Shown here: positions 25,635 through 34,738 of the stretch, piece by piece
Numbering within the stretch: position 1 is the first letter of the stretch
Layout of the letters: the number at the start of each line of letters is the position of its first letter
NCBI GenBank assembly: GCA_934169575.1
Contig: CAKPOA010000007.1
Location: 1-63,354, forward strand
Direction of reading: 5' to 3'
Length of the DNA stretch: 63,354 nt
DNA from: an uncultured Clostridia bacterium
GTDB taxonomy: Bacteria; Bacillota; Clostridia; TANB77; CAG-508
Notes under the pieces: generated by a model
The model's input: the letters and a program-made list of their open reading frames with translations, nothing else
Databases searched by the model: none
Told to the model about the DNA's origin: nothing
Program-made: the position numbers and the translations under genes

Positions 25635-27197
25635 ATGGATAACGAAGAAAATAAAGTGAAAAATACGACTATGCTAATGATATTAGATGGATTTGGATAT
25701 AACGAAAAAACTGAAGGGAATGCTATAGCATTAGCAAATACACCAAATATAGATCAACTAATGAAAAAATATCCAACAATAAAAATAAAAGCAAGTGGTT
25801 TAGCTGTAGGATTACCTGAAGGGCAGATGGGAAATTCTGAAGTTGGACATACAAATATAGGTGCTGGAAGAATAGTTTATCAAGAACTTACAGAAATAAC
25901 AAAATCAATTGAAGATGGAGATTTCTTTTCTAATCAGGTATTTATAAATGCAATTGAAAATTGTAGAAAATATAATTCAAAATTGCATATATTAGGTTTA
26001 GTGTCAGATGGAGGAGTTCATAGTCATATTAGACATTTATATGGATTACTTGAAATGGCAAAAAGAAGAGACTTTGAAGATGTATATGTTCACTGCTTTT
26101 TAGATGGTAGAGATACTCCACCTGCATCAGCAGAAAATTATATTATTGATTTAGAAGATAAAATGAAAGAAAAAGGAATTGGAAAAATAGCAACAATATC
26201 AGGAAGATTTTATAGTATGGACAGAGATAAAAGATGGAATAGAGTACAAAAAGCATATGATGCAATTTGTAATGGAAAAGGCTTAAAATCAAGAAGTGCT
26301 ATAAATGCTATTGAAAATTCATATCAAAAAGAGGTTTTTGATGAATTTGTTGAACCAACTGTAATGACTTTAGGTGATGGAGAAGCACCAGTTGCTAAAA
26401 TAGAACAAAATGATTCTGTAATATTTTTCAATTTTAGACCAGATAGAGCGAGAGAACTCACAAGAGCAATTGTAGATAAAGATTTTAATGAATTTGAAAC
26501 AAATAAAATAGACACATATTTTGTATGTTTTACAAGTTATGATGATACAATGCCAAATGTTCATATTGCATTTGAAAAACAAAAAATAACTAATACCTTA
26601 GGTGAAGTATTAAGCAAAAAAAATATGACACAATTACGTATTGCTGAAACAGAAAAATATGCACATGTTACATTTTTCTTTAATGGAGGAAGAGAAGTGC
26701 CATATGAAAATGAAGATAGAATATTAATTCCTTCTCCAAAAGTTGAAACATATGATATGCAACCAGAAATGAGTGCAAATGAAATAACATCAAATGTTTT
26801 AAAAGCAATAGAAAGTGAAAAATATGATTGCATAATTTTAAATTATGCAAACCCAGATATGGTAGGACATACAGGTAGTTTAGAAGCTACTATAAAAGCA
26901 ATAGAAACTATAGATAACTGTGTTGAAAAAGTAGTAAGAGCAATAAATAAAAAACATGGAAATTTAATAATTACTGCAGATCATGGTAATGCAGAACAAA
27001 TGATAGATTATAAAACTGGAGAACCACATACTGCACATACAACAAATTTAGTTCCATTAATTGTTATTACTGAAAATGAAAAATTAAAACTTAAAAATGA
27101 TGGAAAACTTGCAGATTTGGCACCAACAATACTAGATTTAATGAACATTGAAATACCTGATGAAATGACAGGTGAAAGTTTATTAGAAAAGGAATAA
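25635..27197 (+). CDS. gpmI: 2,3-bisphosphoglycerate-independent phosphoglycerate mutase
   Basis: It converts 3- to 2-phosphoglycerate through a phosphoserine in an alkaline-phosphatase-type fold with two metal ions. LMILDGFGYNEKTEGNA, the catalytic serine in GLPEGQMGNSEVGHTNIG, FLDGRDTPP and ITADHGNAEQM are all present. Length is 520 aa. AAAGGAGG precedes the ATG. It is manganese-dependent in Firmicutes; an mntP-type exporter lies elsewhere in the window (50491). Confidence 0.97.
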   Translation: MDNEENKVKNTTMLMILDGFGYNEKTEGNAIALANTPNIDQLMKKYPTIKIKASGLAVGLPEGQMGNSEVGHTNIGAGRIVYQELTEITKSIEDGDFFSNQVFINAIENCRKYNSKLHILGLVSDGGVHSHIRHLYGLLEMAKRRDFEDVYVHCFLDGRDTPPASAENYIIDLEDKMKEKGIGKIATISGRFYSMDRDKRWNRVQKAYDAICNGKGLKSRSAINAIENSYQKEVFDEFVEPTVMTLGDGEAPVAKIEQNDSVIFFNFRPDRARELTRAIVDKDFNEFETNKIDTYFVCFTSYDDTMPNVHIAFEKQKITNTLGEVLSKKNMTQLRIAETEKYAHVTFFFNGGREVPYENEDRILIPSPKVETYDMQPEMSANEITSNVLKAIESEKYDCIILNYANPDMVGHTGSLEATIKAIETIDNCVEKVVRAINKKHGNLIITADHGNAEQMIDYKTGEPHTAHTTNLVPLIVITENEKLKLKNDGKLADLAPTILDLMNIEIPDEMTGESLLEKE

Positions 27198-27201
27198 AAA
27201 A

Positions 27202-27855
27202 ATGTTACGAACAACTAAAAATATGAAAGAAAAATATGAAAAAATACAAAATCTTCTTTTTACACTTATACCAGAAAAATGGGAATCTATTTATTTATAT
27301 GCGTCTGTAGGAAATGATGAAAAACAAAAAGGTGAAATGTTTTTCTATTATATTCCTAAAAGTATAATAAAAAAGAAACCAATAAATGTTTATGAAGTAC
27401 CTCAAAGATTTAATATAAATGAGGAACAATATTTGGAGATTGTTAAGGAATTATATTCTTGGATAAAAAAATTAAGACAAGATTTTATTGATACAGAACA
27501 AGAATTATGGAATAGCTTGACAATATCTATAGCAAATTTTAAATTTAGGGTAGAATTTGATTATGATGAACTTCCATCAAATGAAAAGCAAAATAATGAT
27601 AAAAATATTATATGGCGTTATAAATATTTAAAAATAGGTGGAGAGAAAAAGGAAGAACGAAAAGTTTTAGAAGAATATTTTTCTCATAAAGATATATCAA
27701 AAAAAGAGTTGTATGAAACAGGATTATATTTAAAAACAGAAAATAATAATATCATGTTTGATAAAGAAGAAAGAAAAGCTCCAGAAAAATTTATAAAAGA
27801 TGATAAAATAGATAATAAAAATATTAAGAAAAATCAGATTTTAAAAAATGATTAA
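27202..27855 (+). CDS. YezG-like immunity-family protein (DUF600-like)
   Basis: The protein (217 aa) matches the YezG/DUF600 pattern: EKYEKIQNLLFTLIPEKWESIYLYASV, GEMFFYYIPK, QELWNSLTISIANFKFRVEFDYDEL and IIWRYKYL. In Bacillus YezG is the antitoxin of an LXG-domain nuclease toxin. Here there is no toxin nearby: the gene sits between gpmI and eno, 4 bases after gpmI. The C-terminal 60 residues are an added charged tail. It is either an orphan immunity protein or a domesticated relative; no ribosome site better than the one shared with gpmI's end is visible. Confidence 0.7.
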   Translation: MLRTTKNMKEKYEKIQNLLFTLIPEKWESIYLYASVGNDEKQKGEMFFYYIPKSIIKKKPINVYEVPQRFNINEEQYLEIVKELYSWIKKLRQDFIDTEQELWNSLTISIANFKFRVEFDYDELPSNEKQNNDKNIIWRYKYLKIGGEKKEERKVLEEYFSHKDISKKELYETGLYLKTENNNIMFDKEERKAPEKFIKDDKIDNKNIKKNQILKND

Positions 27856-27867
27856 TGGTTAAATTAA

Positions 27868-27898
27868 AGGTTGAAAAAAATTAAATCTTTTTCAACCT
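27868..27898 (+). other. hairpin between the YezG-like gene and eno
   Basis: AGGTTGAAAAA (27868-27878) and TTTTTCAACCT (27888-27898) form a perfect 11-bp stem with no T run after it. It may be a processing site or attenuator within the glycolysis transcript. Confidence 0.5.
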
Positions 27899-27931
27899 AG
27901 TTTATGCCTTTGGAAAGGAATGTGATTAAAA

Positions 27932-29221
27932 ATGAAAAATATTTTAGAAATTGAAGATATAAAAGCTTTAGAGGTACTAGATTCAAGAGGAAATCCTACA
28001 GTACAAGTTGAAGCTTTATTAGAAGATGGTTCATATGGTGTTGCATTAGTTCCATCTGGTGCATCAACAGGAAGTTTTGAAGCTGTTGAATTAAGAGATG
28101 GAGATAAAAATAGATATTTAGGAAAAGGTGTATTAAAAGCAGTTGAAAATGTTAATACAATTATAAAAGAAAAAGTTGTAGGTATGAATGCATATGACCA
28201 AGTAAAATTAGATAAAACTTTAATAGAATTAGATGGAACTGAAAATAAAGCTAAACTTGGTGCAAATGCTACTTTAGGTGTATCTTTAGCTGTAGCAAGA
28301 GCAGCAAGTGCATCTGTTGGAATGGAATTATATCAATATATTGGCGGAACAAATGCAAAAGTTTTGCCAGTACCTATGATGAATATCATGAATGGTGGTA
28401 AACATGCAGATAGTACATTAAGTGTTCAAGAATTTATGATAATGCCTGTTGGAGCAAAAACATTTAGTGAATGTTTACGTATGTGTGCAGAAATTTATCA
28501 TAATTTAAAAACAGTTCTAAAAGAAAAAGGTTTATCTACAGGTGTAGGAGATGAAGGTGGATTTGCACCTAATGTTAAAGATGAAGATGAAGCATTAGCT
28601 TTAATTGTTGAAGCAATTCAAAAAGCTGGATATAAGCCAGGTGAAGATATATGTTTAGCACTTGATGTTGCAGCAACAGAACTTTATGATGAAGCAAAGA
28701 AAATCGGAAAAGAAGGTCAATATCATTTCTGGAAAATAGGAGTAACAAAAACTGTTGATGAAATGATAGATTATTTAGAAGATTTAGTTAATAAATATCC
28801 AATTATTTCAATTGAAGATGGTTTATCAGAAGAAGATTGGGATGGATGGAAAAAACTTACTGATAGATTAGGAAAAAGAATTCAATTAGTTGGTGATGAT
28901 TTATTTGTTACAAATATTAAAAGATTACAAAAAGGTATTGATATGGGTGTTACAAATAGTATTTTAATTAAGTTAAATCAAATTGGAACTTTAACTGAAA
29001 CTCTAGATGCTATTGAACTTGCTAAAAAGAAAGGTTATACAGCGGTTGTATCACATAGAAGTGGGGAAACAGAAGATACAACTTTAGCAGATGTTGCAGT
29101 TGCAACAAATGCTGGACAAATAAAAACAGGTGCACCTTGTAGAACTGATAGAGTAGCAAAATATAATAGATTATTAAATATTGAAAACGATTTAGCAGAT
29201 GTTGCTAGATATGGCAAATGA
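27932..29221 (+). CDS. eno: enolase
   Basis: It dehydrates 2-phosphoglycerate to phosphoenolpyruvate. VLDSRGNPTVQVE, PSGASTGSFEAVELRDGD, DEGGFAPN, the metal ligands in SIEDGLSEEDW and LVGDDLFVTN, the catalytic lysine region SILIKLNQIGTLTET, and SHRSGETEDT are all in order. The protein is 429 aa. GGAAAGGAATGTG precedes the ATG. It is the last glycolytic gene in the cluster. Confidence 0.98.
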   Translation: MKNILEIEDIKALEVLDSRGNPTVQVEALLEDGSYGVALVPSGASTGSFEAVELRDGDKNRYLGKGVLKAVENVNTIIKEKVVGMNAYDQVKLDKTLIELDGTENKAKLGANATLGVSLAVARAASASVGMELYQYIGGTNAKVLPVPMMNIMNGGKHADSTLSVQEFMIMPVGAKTFSECLRMCAEIYHNLKTVLKEKGLSTGVGDEGGFAPNVKDEDEALALIVEAIQKAGYKPGEDICLALDVAATELYDEAKKIGKEGQYHFWKIGVTKTVDEMIDYLEDLVNKYPIISIEDGLSEEDWDGWKKLTDRLGKRIQLVGDDLFVTNIKRLQKGIDMGVTNSILIKLNQIGTLTETLDAIELAKKKGYTAVVSHRSGETEDTTLADVAVATNAGQIKTGAPCRTDRVAKYNRLLNIENDLADVARYGK

Positions 29222-29227
29222 TTATGA

Positions 29228-29260
29228 AAATTGGTTGGAAAATATTTTTCCAACCAATTT
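29228..29260 (+). terminator. strong hairpin terminator after eno
   Basis: AAATTGGTTGGAAAA (29228-29242) and TTTTCCAACCAATTT (29246-29260) form a perfect 15-bp stem ending in T. It closes the glycolysis operon. Confidence 0.8.
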
Positions 29261-29289
29261 GTCAGCATAGAGAAAGGTGATAGTAAATT

Positions 29290-29748
29290 ATGGATGATTT
29301 AACAGATGTATATAATGATTTAATAATGGAACATAGTATGAATTCAGAAAATAAAAAAGAATTGCAAAATTCTACATGTTCTGAAATGGGACATAATCCT
29401 AATTGTGGTGATGAAATTAAATTACAATTAAAATTAAAAGATGGAATAATTGAAGATATGGCATTTACTGGTCATGGCTGTGCTATTTCTCAAGCTTCTA
29501 CTTCTATTATGATTGATACTTTAAGAGGTAAAAACATTAAAGAGGCAAAAGAAATTATAAATACATTTATTGAAATGATAAAAAGAGAAATTACAGATGA
29601 AAATGAATTAAAGAAACTTGAAGATGCTATTGCTTTTAAAAATGTTTCTAATATGCCTGCTAGAGTAAAATGTGCTTTGCTTGCATGGCATACAATGGAA
29701 GATATGCTTGAAAAAGTTACTGATAATGTTGGAATTGATTTTTTATAA
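29290..29748 (+). CDS. sufU: SufU-type iron-sulfur assembly protein
   Basis: The 152-aa SufU/NifU-like protein receives sulfur from the desulfurase SufS (as a zinc protein in Firmicutes). Three metal/sulfur cysteines are visible in HNPNCGDEI, FTGHGCAISQAS and ARVKCALLAWHTM. It stands alone here: no sufC, sufD, sufS or sufB is adjacent, although they are usually clustered. GAGAAAGGTG precedes the ATG. Confidence 0.92.
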   Translation: MDDLTDVYNDLIMEHSMNSENKKELQNSTCSEMGHNPNCGDEIKLQLKLKDGIIEDMAFTGHGCAISQASTSIMIDTLRGKNIKEAKEIINTFIEMIKREITDENELKKLEDAIAFKNVSNMPARVKCALLAWHTMEDMLEKVTDNVGIDFL

Positions 29749-29750
29749 AG

Positions 29751-29933
29751 AAATAGTTGTAATATAAGCTTTAAATGAAACATCGAATGTGCATGAAGAA
29801 ATTTTAGAAATTCTTATACAGTTTTATGGTAAGAGTTCACTTTTAGTGGAAAGGACCCATAAAACAAATTAGAATTTCTTAAATTTCGTAATAAGCCGAG
29901 ATGTGTAATGAAAAGCTTATATTACAACTATTT
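29751..29933. repeat. 183-bp imperfect palindrome, MITE-like or long RNA hairpin
   Basis: The outer 21 bases (29751-29771 and 29913-29933) are perfect reverse complements. Inner segments also pair (GAAATTTTAGAAATTCT with AGAATTTCTTAAATTTC; GTTTTATGG with CCATAAAAC), around a centre of about 25 bases that itself has a TTCAC/GTGGA hairpin. No ORF is inside. It starts two bases after the sufU stop. The layout suits a miniature inverted-repeat element that also serves as a terminator; no target-site duplication is obvious. Confidence 0.65.
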
Positions 29934-29999
29934 CCTTATGCTAATTTTAAATAGACTATTATCCATTAACTTGAAAAAAATCAATAATTCGACAAAATA

Positions 30000-30028
30000 T
30001 TGCAAATACTCCCAGAATATGGTATAAT
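30000..30028 (+). promoter_or_regulatory. sigma-A promoter
   Basis: TTGCAA at 30000-30005 and TATAAT at 30023-30028 are 17 bases apart, 45 bases before the ATG at 30073. Confidence 0.6.
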
Positions 30029-30072
30029 AAATGTGTTAATAAAACACGGAAGTGAATGAGGAGAAGATCTTA

Positions 30073-30399
30073 ATGTTATATTTAATATATGTATTAATAT
30101 TGATAATATTTGCACTTATAGGTTATGCAATAATGCAATTAAGGCTATTAGGAATAAAAGTTAAAGATTTTTGGAATTTTATTGAAGCAAATCAAATTCT
30201 TGATAGATTATATGAATATTCAAAGAAATATAATAATTTAACACAACCTGAACAGATTTTATATCTAAAACAAGCTGAAGCCATTTTTGAAGCATTTGAT
30301 AAGATGCCTCATGAAATCTGGGATGAAGAATATGATAAGTATTTAACGATATTAGAAAGATATAAAGAAATTAAAATGATGAGATGGAACTCAAATTAA
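30073..30399 (+). CDS. small membrane-anchored hypothetical protein, 108 aa
   Basis: One N-terminal transmembrane segment (residues about 2-22) is followed by a soluble helical domain (VKDFWNFIEANQILDRLYEYSKKYNNLT...). I do not recognise the family. The ATG at 30073 is chosen because GAGGAGAAG directly precedes it; a GTG 21 bases earlier would put the ribosome site inside the gene. It has its own promoter. Confidence 0.65.
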   Translation: MLYLIYVLILIIFALIGYAIMQLRLLGIKVKDFWNFIEANQILDRLYEYSKKYNNLTQPEQILYLKQAEAIFEAFDKMPHEIWDEEYDKYLTILERYKEIKMMRWNSN

Positions 30400-30416
30400 A
30401 AAAATAAAAAAATTTT

Positions 30417-30445
30417 TTGACTTTTGCCAATTTTTGTAGTATAAT
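30417..30445 (+). promoter_or_regulatory. sigma-A promoter of carD
   Basis: TTGACT at 30417-30422 and TATAAT at 30440-30445 have the ideal 17-base spacer. Confidence 0.75.
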
Positions 30446-30504
30446 ATATATTGTTAGTTGATAAAAAACTAGAATAAGTTTGCTGAAGGGAGATAGATTA
30501 TAAA

Positions 30505-31071
30505 ATGTTTAATATAGGAGATCAAATAGTATATCCAATGCATGGTGCAGGGACTATAGATTCAATCGAAGAAAAAGATATATTAGGAAAAAAACAATCT
30601 TATTACATACTAAAAATGCCAGGAGAAGTTAAGGTTATGGTACCTGTGGATAAGGCTGAAGAAGTAGGAGTAAGAAATATAATAGATAAAGGTTCAGCAG
30701 ATAAAGTTTTTAATTTATTATCACAAGATGAGACAGAAATGGATAAAAATTGGAATAAAAGATATAGAGATAATATGGATAAATTAAAAAGTGGAGATAT
30801 TTATGAAATTGCAGATGTTGTAAGAAACCTTAGTTTTAAACAAAAAGAAAAAGGTTTATCAACAGGTGAGAAAAAAATGCTAATTAATGCTAAACAAATT
30901 TTAGTAAGTGAACTTGTTCTTGCAGAACAATCTAATCAAGATGAAATGGAAGAAATAGTTGATACAAAAATAAATAATTCATTTTTATTATTCAGAACAA
31001 ATGGTGCTGTAAAAGAAGATATGGTAAATAAATTTATTCCATTTGATAGAGGAGAAAAAAAAGTTAAATAA
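30505..31071 (+). CDS. CarD/CdnL-family RNA polymerase-binding regulator
   Basis: The 188-aa protein has an N-terminal RNA-polymerase-interaction Tudor-like domain (FNIGDQIVYPMHGAGTIDSIE...YYILKMPGEVKVMVPVDKAEEVGVR) and a helical C-terminal DNA-binding domain (IADVVRNLSFKQKEKGLSTGEKKML...AKQILVSELVLAE). CarD proteins bind RNAP beta and stabilise open complexes. A weak hairpin (31083-31121) follows the stop. Confidence 0.9.
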   Translation: MFNIGDQIVYPMHGAGTIDSIEEKDILGKKQSYYILKMPGEVKVMVPVDKAEEVGVRNIIDKGSADKVFNLLSQDETEMDKNWNKRYRDNMDKLKSGDIYEIADVVRNLSFKQKEKGLSTGEKKMLINAKQILVSELVLAEQSNQDEMEEIVDTKINNSFLLFRTNGAVKEDMVNKFIPFDRGEKKVK

Positions 31072-31165
31072 TTTTTGGATAAAGGATTAGGTGTTTAAGC
31101 ATAAAGCTTAAATATCTAATTTCAAAATTTTTATGTAAAAAATTTAAAAACTTTTGTATAAACTA

Positions 31166-31194
31166 TTGACAAATATAAAATATCATACTATAAT
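31166..31194 (+). promoter_or_regulatory. sigma-A promoter of tRNA-Leu
   Basis: TTGACA at 31166-31171 and TATAAT at 31189-31194 with a 17-base spacer; the tRNA begins about 38 bases downstream. Confidence 0.8.
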
Positions 31195-31232
31195 ATGTAT
31201 TGTTGTAAGCAACATTACCAGTTATTATATAT

Positions 31233-31320
31233 GCAGATGTGGCGGAACTGGTAGACGCACAGGACTTAAAATCCTGCGGTTGAATAAACCGTGCCGGTTC
31301 GATTCCGGCCATCTGCACCA
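31233..31320 (+). tRNA. tRNA-Leu (UAA)
   Basis: The acceptor arms GCAGATG and CATCTGC pair. The anticodon loop CTTAAAA gives anticodon TAA. A long class-II variable arm follows, then the T arm (CCGGTTCGATTCCGG) and an encoded CCA at 31318-31320. It is the likely attachment site of the decayed integrative element to its right. Confidence 0.96.
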
Positions 31321-31324
31321 TTAG

Positions 31325-31360
31325 AACCTCAAGTAGTTCGCAAGATATGCTTGAGGTTTT
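31325..31360 (+). terminator. terminator after tRNA-Leu
   Basis: AACCTCAAG (31325-31333) pairs with CTTGAGGTT (31350-31358), followed by TTT. It could also be part of the element's attachment region. Confidence 0.6.
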
Positions 31361-31447
31361 AATTTATAAAAAAAGCAGATTTTCCTAACATTTTTCAATT
31401 TTCTGTGTAAGTTAAGAAAATGTTTTGAAATATATTCTTTTGAACGT

Positions 31448-32149
31448 TTATCTAGTACCAATAGATATTTGTTCTTTTTTATTGTCATTTGATATAAATG
31501 ACATATTAAATTTTGTTTCAATCATATTTGCTGGTATAGACTTATCATTCTGATCCAAATGAGAATATCTTTGAGTAGTAATAATATTTGAATGACCTAA
31601 CCATTTTTGAATTTCTGGAAGTGGTACACCATTTCTTAAAAGTAATGTAGCACAAGAATGTCTTAAATCATGTAATCTAATATGTCTAAATCCATTTTCT
31701 TTTAATATTCTACTAAAAGCTCTATCTACATAGTCAGGTTTTACTAATTCTCCATTATCCATCAAACAAATAAAATCTTTATAGTTTGTTATATAAGTAT
31801 TTCCAAAGATTTTTTCATTTAATTTATATTTTTCTTTATATTTCTTTAATAAATCAGCGATAAAATCAAACATAGGTAAAGTTCTATAACTTGATTTGTT
31901 TTTAGGAATATCTTTTATAAGAAATTGAGTAACACCATCATATTTTCCTCTCCCAACTGTTTTTCTAATAGTAATACTTTTATTTTTAAAGTCTATTGCA
32001 TTCCAAGTTAATCCTAAAATTTCTTCTCTTCTTAAACCATATATAATACCTAAAGTAAGAGGTAGTTCTAGTTTTTGAGTTTTTATAACCTCAATTAGTT
32101 CAATAAGTTCATATGTCTTATTAATCCATAAGCTAAATTTACACCAATA
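31448..32149 (-). pseudogene. tyrosine recombinase (integrase), N-terminally truncated remnant
   Basis: Reading leftwards, the frame is open from about 32149 to 31448. It contains the catalytic domain in order: LTLGIIYGLRREEILGLTW (box I Arg), then HDLRHSCATLLLRNGV (H-x-x-R), LGHSNIITTQRYSH (His and catalytic Tyr). The SAM-like and arm-binding N-terminal domains (about 150 residues) are missing. At the break the sequence switches into an excisionase-like gene. The catalytic half faces the tRNA-Leu gene, as expected for an element integrated at the tRNA 3' end. A stand-alone active enzyme is unlikely. Confidence 0.8.
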
Positions 32150-32235
32150 TCAAGCATTTCTTTTAATTGTGGTACATTTACTATATCAGGATATTCAGTA
32201 AACATTAGCTCATAGTTTTCTTTAATAGTACCCAT
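32095..32235 (-). pseudogene. excisionase-like N-terminal fragment
   Basis: The fragment starts at ATG 32235 after AAAGGAGAA and reads 46 residues, including EYPDIVNVPQLKEMLDIG, the helix-turn-helix opening of small excisionases. It then runs into integrase sequence in another frame and stops at 32095. The overlap at about 32120-32149 marks a deletion that fused xis and int. Confidence 0.65.
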
Positions 32236-32297
32236 AGTGCAAGTTCTCCTTTCTTTAAAATTTGCAAAAAAAACCCCCGTCTAAAACGAAGTTTTAA

Positions 32298-32769
32298 TTA
32301 CAGACTGTAACATCTATTTCTATATTTTTGAGTTTGTACTTTAATATTCATATTTATCGTTCTAGGAACATCAAATCCAACATTTAAACTTTTATTTAAA
32401 ACAAGATTGCCTTTTTTATTTCTGTGATATGCACTTAAATTACATTTAGCAAAAGCATAATCATTTATATTGCCACTAAAATATGAAAGTTCTAAAGAAT
32501 CTTGAAGTTGTTGTGCTTTTAATTGCTCATAAGAATTATCTTCTTGTTTTGGTCTTTTATATGTTTTTGTAGTAATCTTGTAAATATTCTTTCCTTTTAA
32601 TAGCATTTTCTTTAAGTTTATTTTGTTTAGCTTCTGAATATCTACTATCAGCTTTTACAAGTTTAGAAACATATTGTTTAGATACATTCAATATTTTAGC
32701 AATATCAACTTGTTTTAAATGTTCATTAAAGAATAAATTTAAAATTCTCTCTTTATTATCAACTTCCAT
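32298..32769 (-). pseudogene. phage/ICE-type HTH protein, frameshifted
   Basis: Two frames together make one protein. The first, from ATG 32769, has the helix-turn-helix LKQVDIAKILNVSKQYVSKL and ends DYYKNI-stop at about 32557. The second continues KTYKRPKQEDNSYEQLKAQQ...YHRNKKGNLVLNKSLNVG...INMNIKVQTQKYRNRC. The break is in a run of five A (32560-32570 region), where four would keep the frame. This is an ordinary homopolymer slip with no CGG. The gene belongs to the decayed element and has a good AAAGGAGGTAC ribosome site. Confidence 0.75.
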
Positions 32770-32938
32770 TGTTTTGTACCTCCTTTGTAATTTAGTTGAC
32801 TTTTTGTTTGCAAGTTTTTAAACATAAAAATCCTATTGGCTATTTCACTGAAATAGTCAATTTAATATTCAATTTTGTCATTTGATATTAGTTGTGTTTG
32901 CTCATATCTTAATGTTGTGAACAATTAACCTATAACAT

Positions 32939-32967
32939 TTGACATTGTTATTATACTATGATATAAT
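32939..32967 (+). promoter_or_regulatory. sigma-A promoter with possible operator
   Basis: TTGACA at 32939-32944 and TATAAT at 32962-32967, 17 bases apart, drive the gene at 33039. The flanks TTGACA and TGTCAA about 40 bases apart are inverted and could be an operator. The rest of 32770-33038 shows nothing else. Confidence 0.65.
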
Positions 32968-33038
32968 ATATTTGTCAATACAATATTAAAGATAATTTCA
33001 AAATTGTTCATATTTATTTTTGAAAGGGGAAAATAGAA

Positions 33039-34154
33039 ATGAAAGAATTGCCTCGTGTAAATGTAATTGAGGACTTTTATATGTGGTTTGAGTTGGAAGA
33101 AAAAAAGGAATATTATGCAACACCTTTATACTTATATCAGGTAAAAAGAGATAGAATTGATCCTGATGATGAAACAAAATTATATTTGAAATTAGAAAAA
33201 GATATTTCAAAAGTTAAAACTGGCAAAGACAAAGAAATAATAAGACACCCATCTACTATATATATTCATTATGTAGAAAATATAGGTGCTATGCTTATAA
33301 ATTTCCTAAATGCAGATTTTACAAATTATGAAACAGCATATAATACTTTTTTTTATGCGTATGGATATGAATTAGTAAAAGATTTTGTTCCATATAGTTA
33401 TACAAAAAATGATGAATATATTGATGATGTTCAATTTAAAAGAATAATAAAAGATATATATGATACAGGATTTGATAGATTTTTTGAATGGCAAGAAAAC
33501 TTTAAGAAATGTGTTGATTTTGTTTATAACTTGAATGGAAATGAAGAACTAAAAGATGAAGAAAATAAATTTTCTAAATTTGTTGCATATACAATAAGAG
33601 ATAGTGAATTTTATACATATTCACAAGACATTGAAATTATAACAGATAACTACATAAACATACATAATTATAATCATAATGAAACAATGCAAGAATTGAT
33701 AAAAAGAATAAATAACAAAGATTCAAAATTAGAACTTCATAATGTTTATACAAGTACAAAATTAACAAGTATGTGTTTTGCAATATTAGATCAAGTTGTA
33801 AGACACGAGAATTTACAAATTAAGACTTGTTTAAATTGTGGTAGATATTTTATACCAAGTTATAGACAAAACGAAATATATTGTGATTTAGCAAATCCAG
33901 ACCAAAGCCCTACTTGTAGAGAAAAAGGAGCAAATGAACAGTATAAGAAGAATTTAGAGAACAATGAAACACAAGCTCTTTATAGAAGAATTTATAGGCA
34001 AAAATTTATGATAGCACAAAGAAATAAAGATGTAAAAGCAATTCAAAAAGACTTTGAACAATGGAAAAAAGAAGCTAAAGATAAAGTAAACAAAATGAAA
34101 AAAGGAAAACTTGCAGAAGATGAGGTTTATAAATGGTTAGTAGAAAATAAATAA
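33039..34154 (+). CDS. DUF6076-like protein with C-terminal cysteine cluster
   Basis: The 371-aa soluble protein has a C-terminal zinc-ribbon-like cluster: IKTCLNCGRYFIPSYRQNEIYCD...SPTCREKGANEQYKK, then a basic helical tail. This resembles DUF6076, common in mobile elements of gut Firmicutes and of unknown function. The N-terminal 260 residues show no recognised motif. GAAAGGGGA precedes the ATG. Confidence 0.65.
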   Translation: MKELPRVNVIEDFYMWFELEEKKEYYATPLYLYQVKRDRIDPDDETKLYLKLEKDISKVKTGKDKEIIRHPSTIYIHYVENIGAMLINFLNADFTNYETAYNTFFYAYGYELVKDFVPYSYTKNDEYIDDVQFKRIIKDIYDTGFDRFFEWQENFKKCVDFVYNLNGNEELKDEENKFSKFVAYTIRDSEFYTYSQDIEIITDNYINIHNYNHNETMQELIKRINNKDSKLELHNVYTSTKLTSMCFAILDQVVRHENLQIKTCLNCGRYFIPSYRQNEIYCDLANPDQSPTCREKGANEQYKKNLENNETQALYRRIYRQKFMIAQRNKDVKAIQKDFEQWKKEAKDKVNKMKKGKLAEDEVYKWLVENK

Positions 34155-34249
34155 TTTGTGAAATATATGTAAAATTATGGAAATGTTATAAAAAATATGA
34201 TATATTAAGATTAATTTTCAAGAATATAAGAAAAATAATAAGGAGGAAA

Positions 34250-34738
34250 ATGGATATATTATTAAATAATGAAATTAATACAAGAACAAAAGAAGTTGAC
34301 AATGGTATAAACGACTTTATAAATGAATTACGAAATTCTTTAGAGAATCCTAAAAGTAAAATATCAATAGATAGAAATTTTTATGATGAAATATATAATG
34401 AATTAGAATTAGCACCAAAATATAAAAACAGATTGGAAGATATAATAAAAAATTCTATGTTAGAATATTCATACGATACAGAATTTTTATATGTAAATTA
34501 TGATGAAAAAGATAATAAATATTATATAGATTATTATGATGGAGACGTTACTAGAATAAATGTAACACAAAAAGAACTTCAAGAAGCAAATCATAAAGTA
34601 GGTGCTTTTTATGTTCCAATATTAGATGGTGAATATTTAGAAGAAGTAGACTATGTAAAAGATTCTATAAAAGAAAGTGTAAAATATAAATTAGAAGATT
34701 TAGAAGAAAACAATGAAAGAGGTAAAAATGAGAAATAG
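34250..34738 (+). CDS. hypothetical acidic protein, 162 aa
   Basis: This soluble, charged protein has no recognised domain; the middle (YVNYDEKDNKYYIDYYDGDVTRI) looks beta-rich. AAGGAGGA precedes the ATG. It overlaps the nuclease gene by 11 bases, and an acidic protein coupled to a nuclease would fit an immunity or regulatory partner. That role is inferred from context only. Confidence 0.55.
   Translation: MDILLNNEINTRTKEVDNGINDFINELRNSLENPKSKISIDRNFYDEIYNELELAPKYKNRLEDIIKNSMLEYSYDTEFLYVNYDEKDNKYYIDYYDGDVTRINVTQKELQEANHKVGAFYVPILDGEYLEEVDYVKDSIKESVKYKLEDLEENNERGKNEK

Noticed and set aside
29751..29933. Palindrome as an IS element
   Set aside because: It is too short and contains no transposase frame; MITE or structured RNA is the most that can be said.
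32557..32610. HTH gene break as another CGG frameshift
   Set aside because: The break lies in an A5 run with no CGG; it is an ordinary homopolymer indel in a decaying element.
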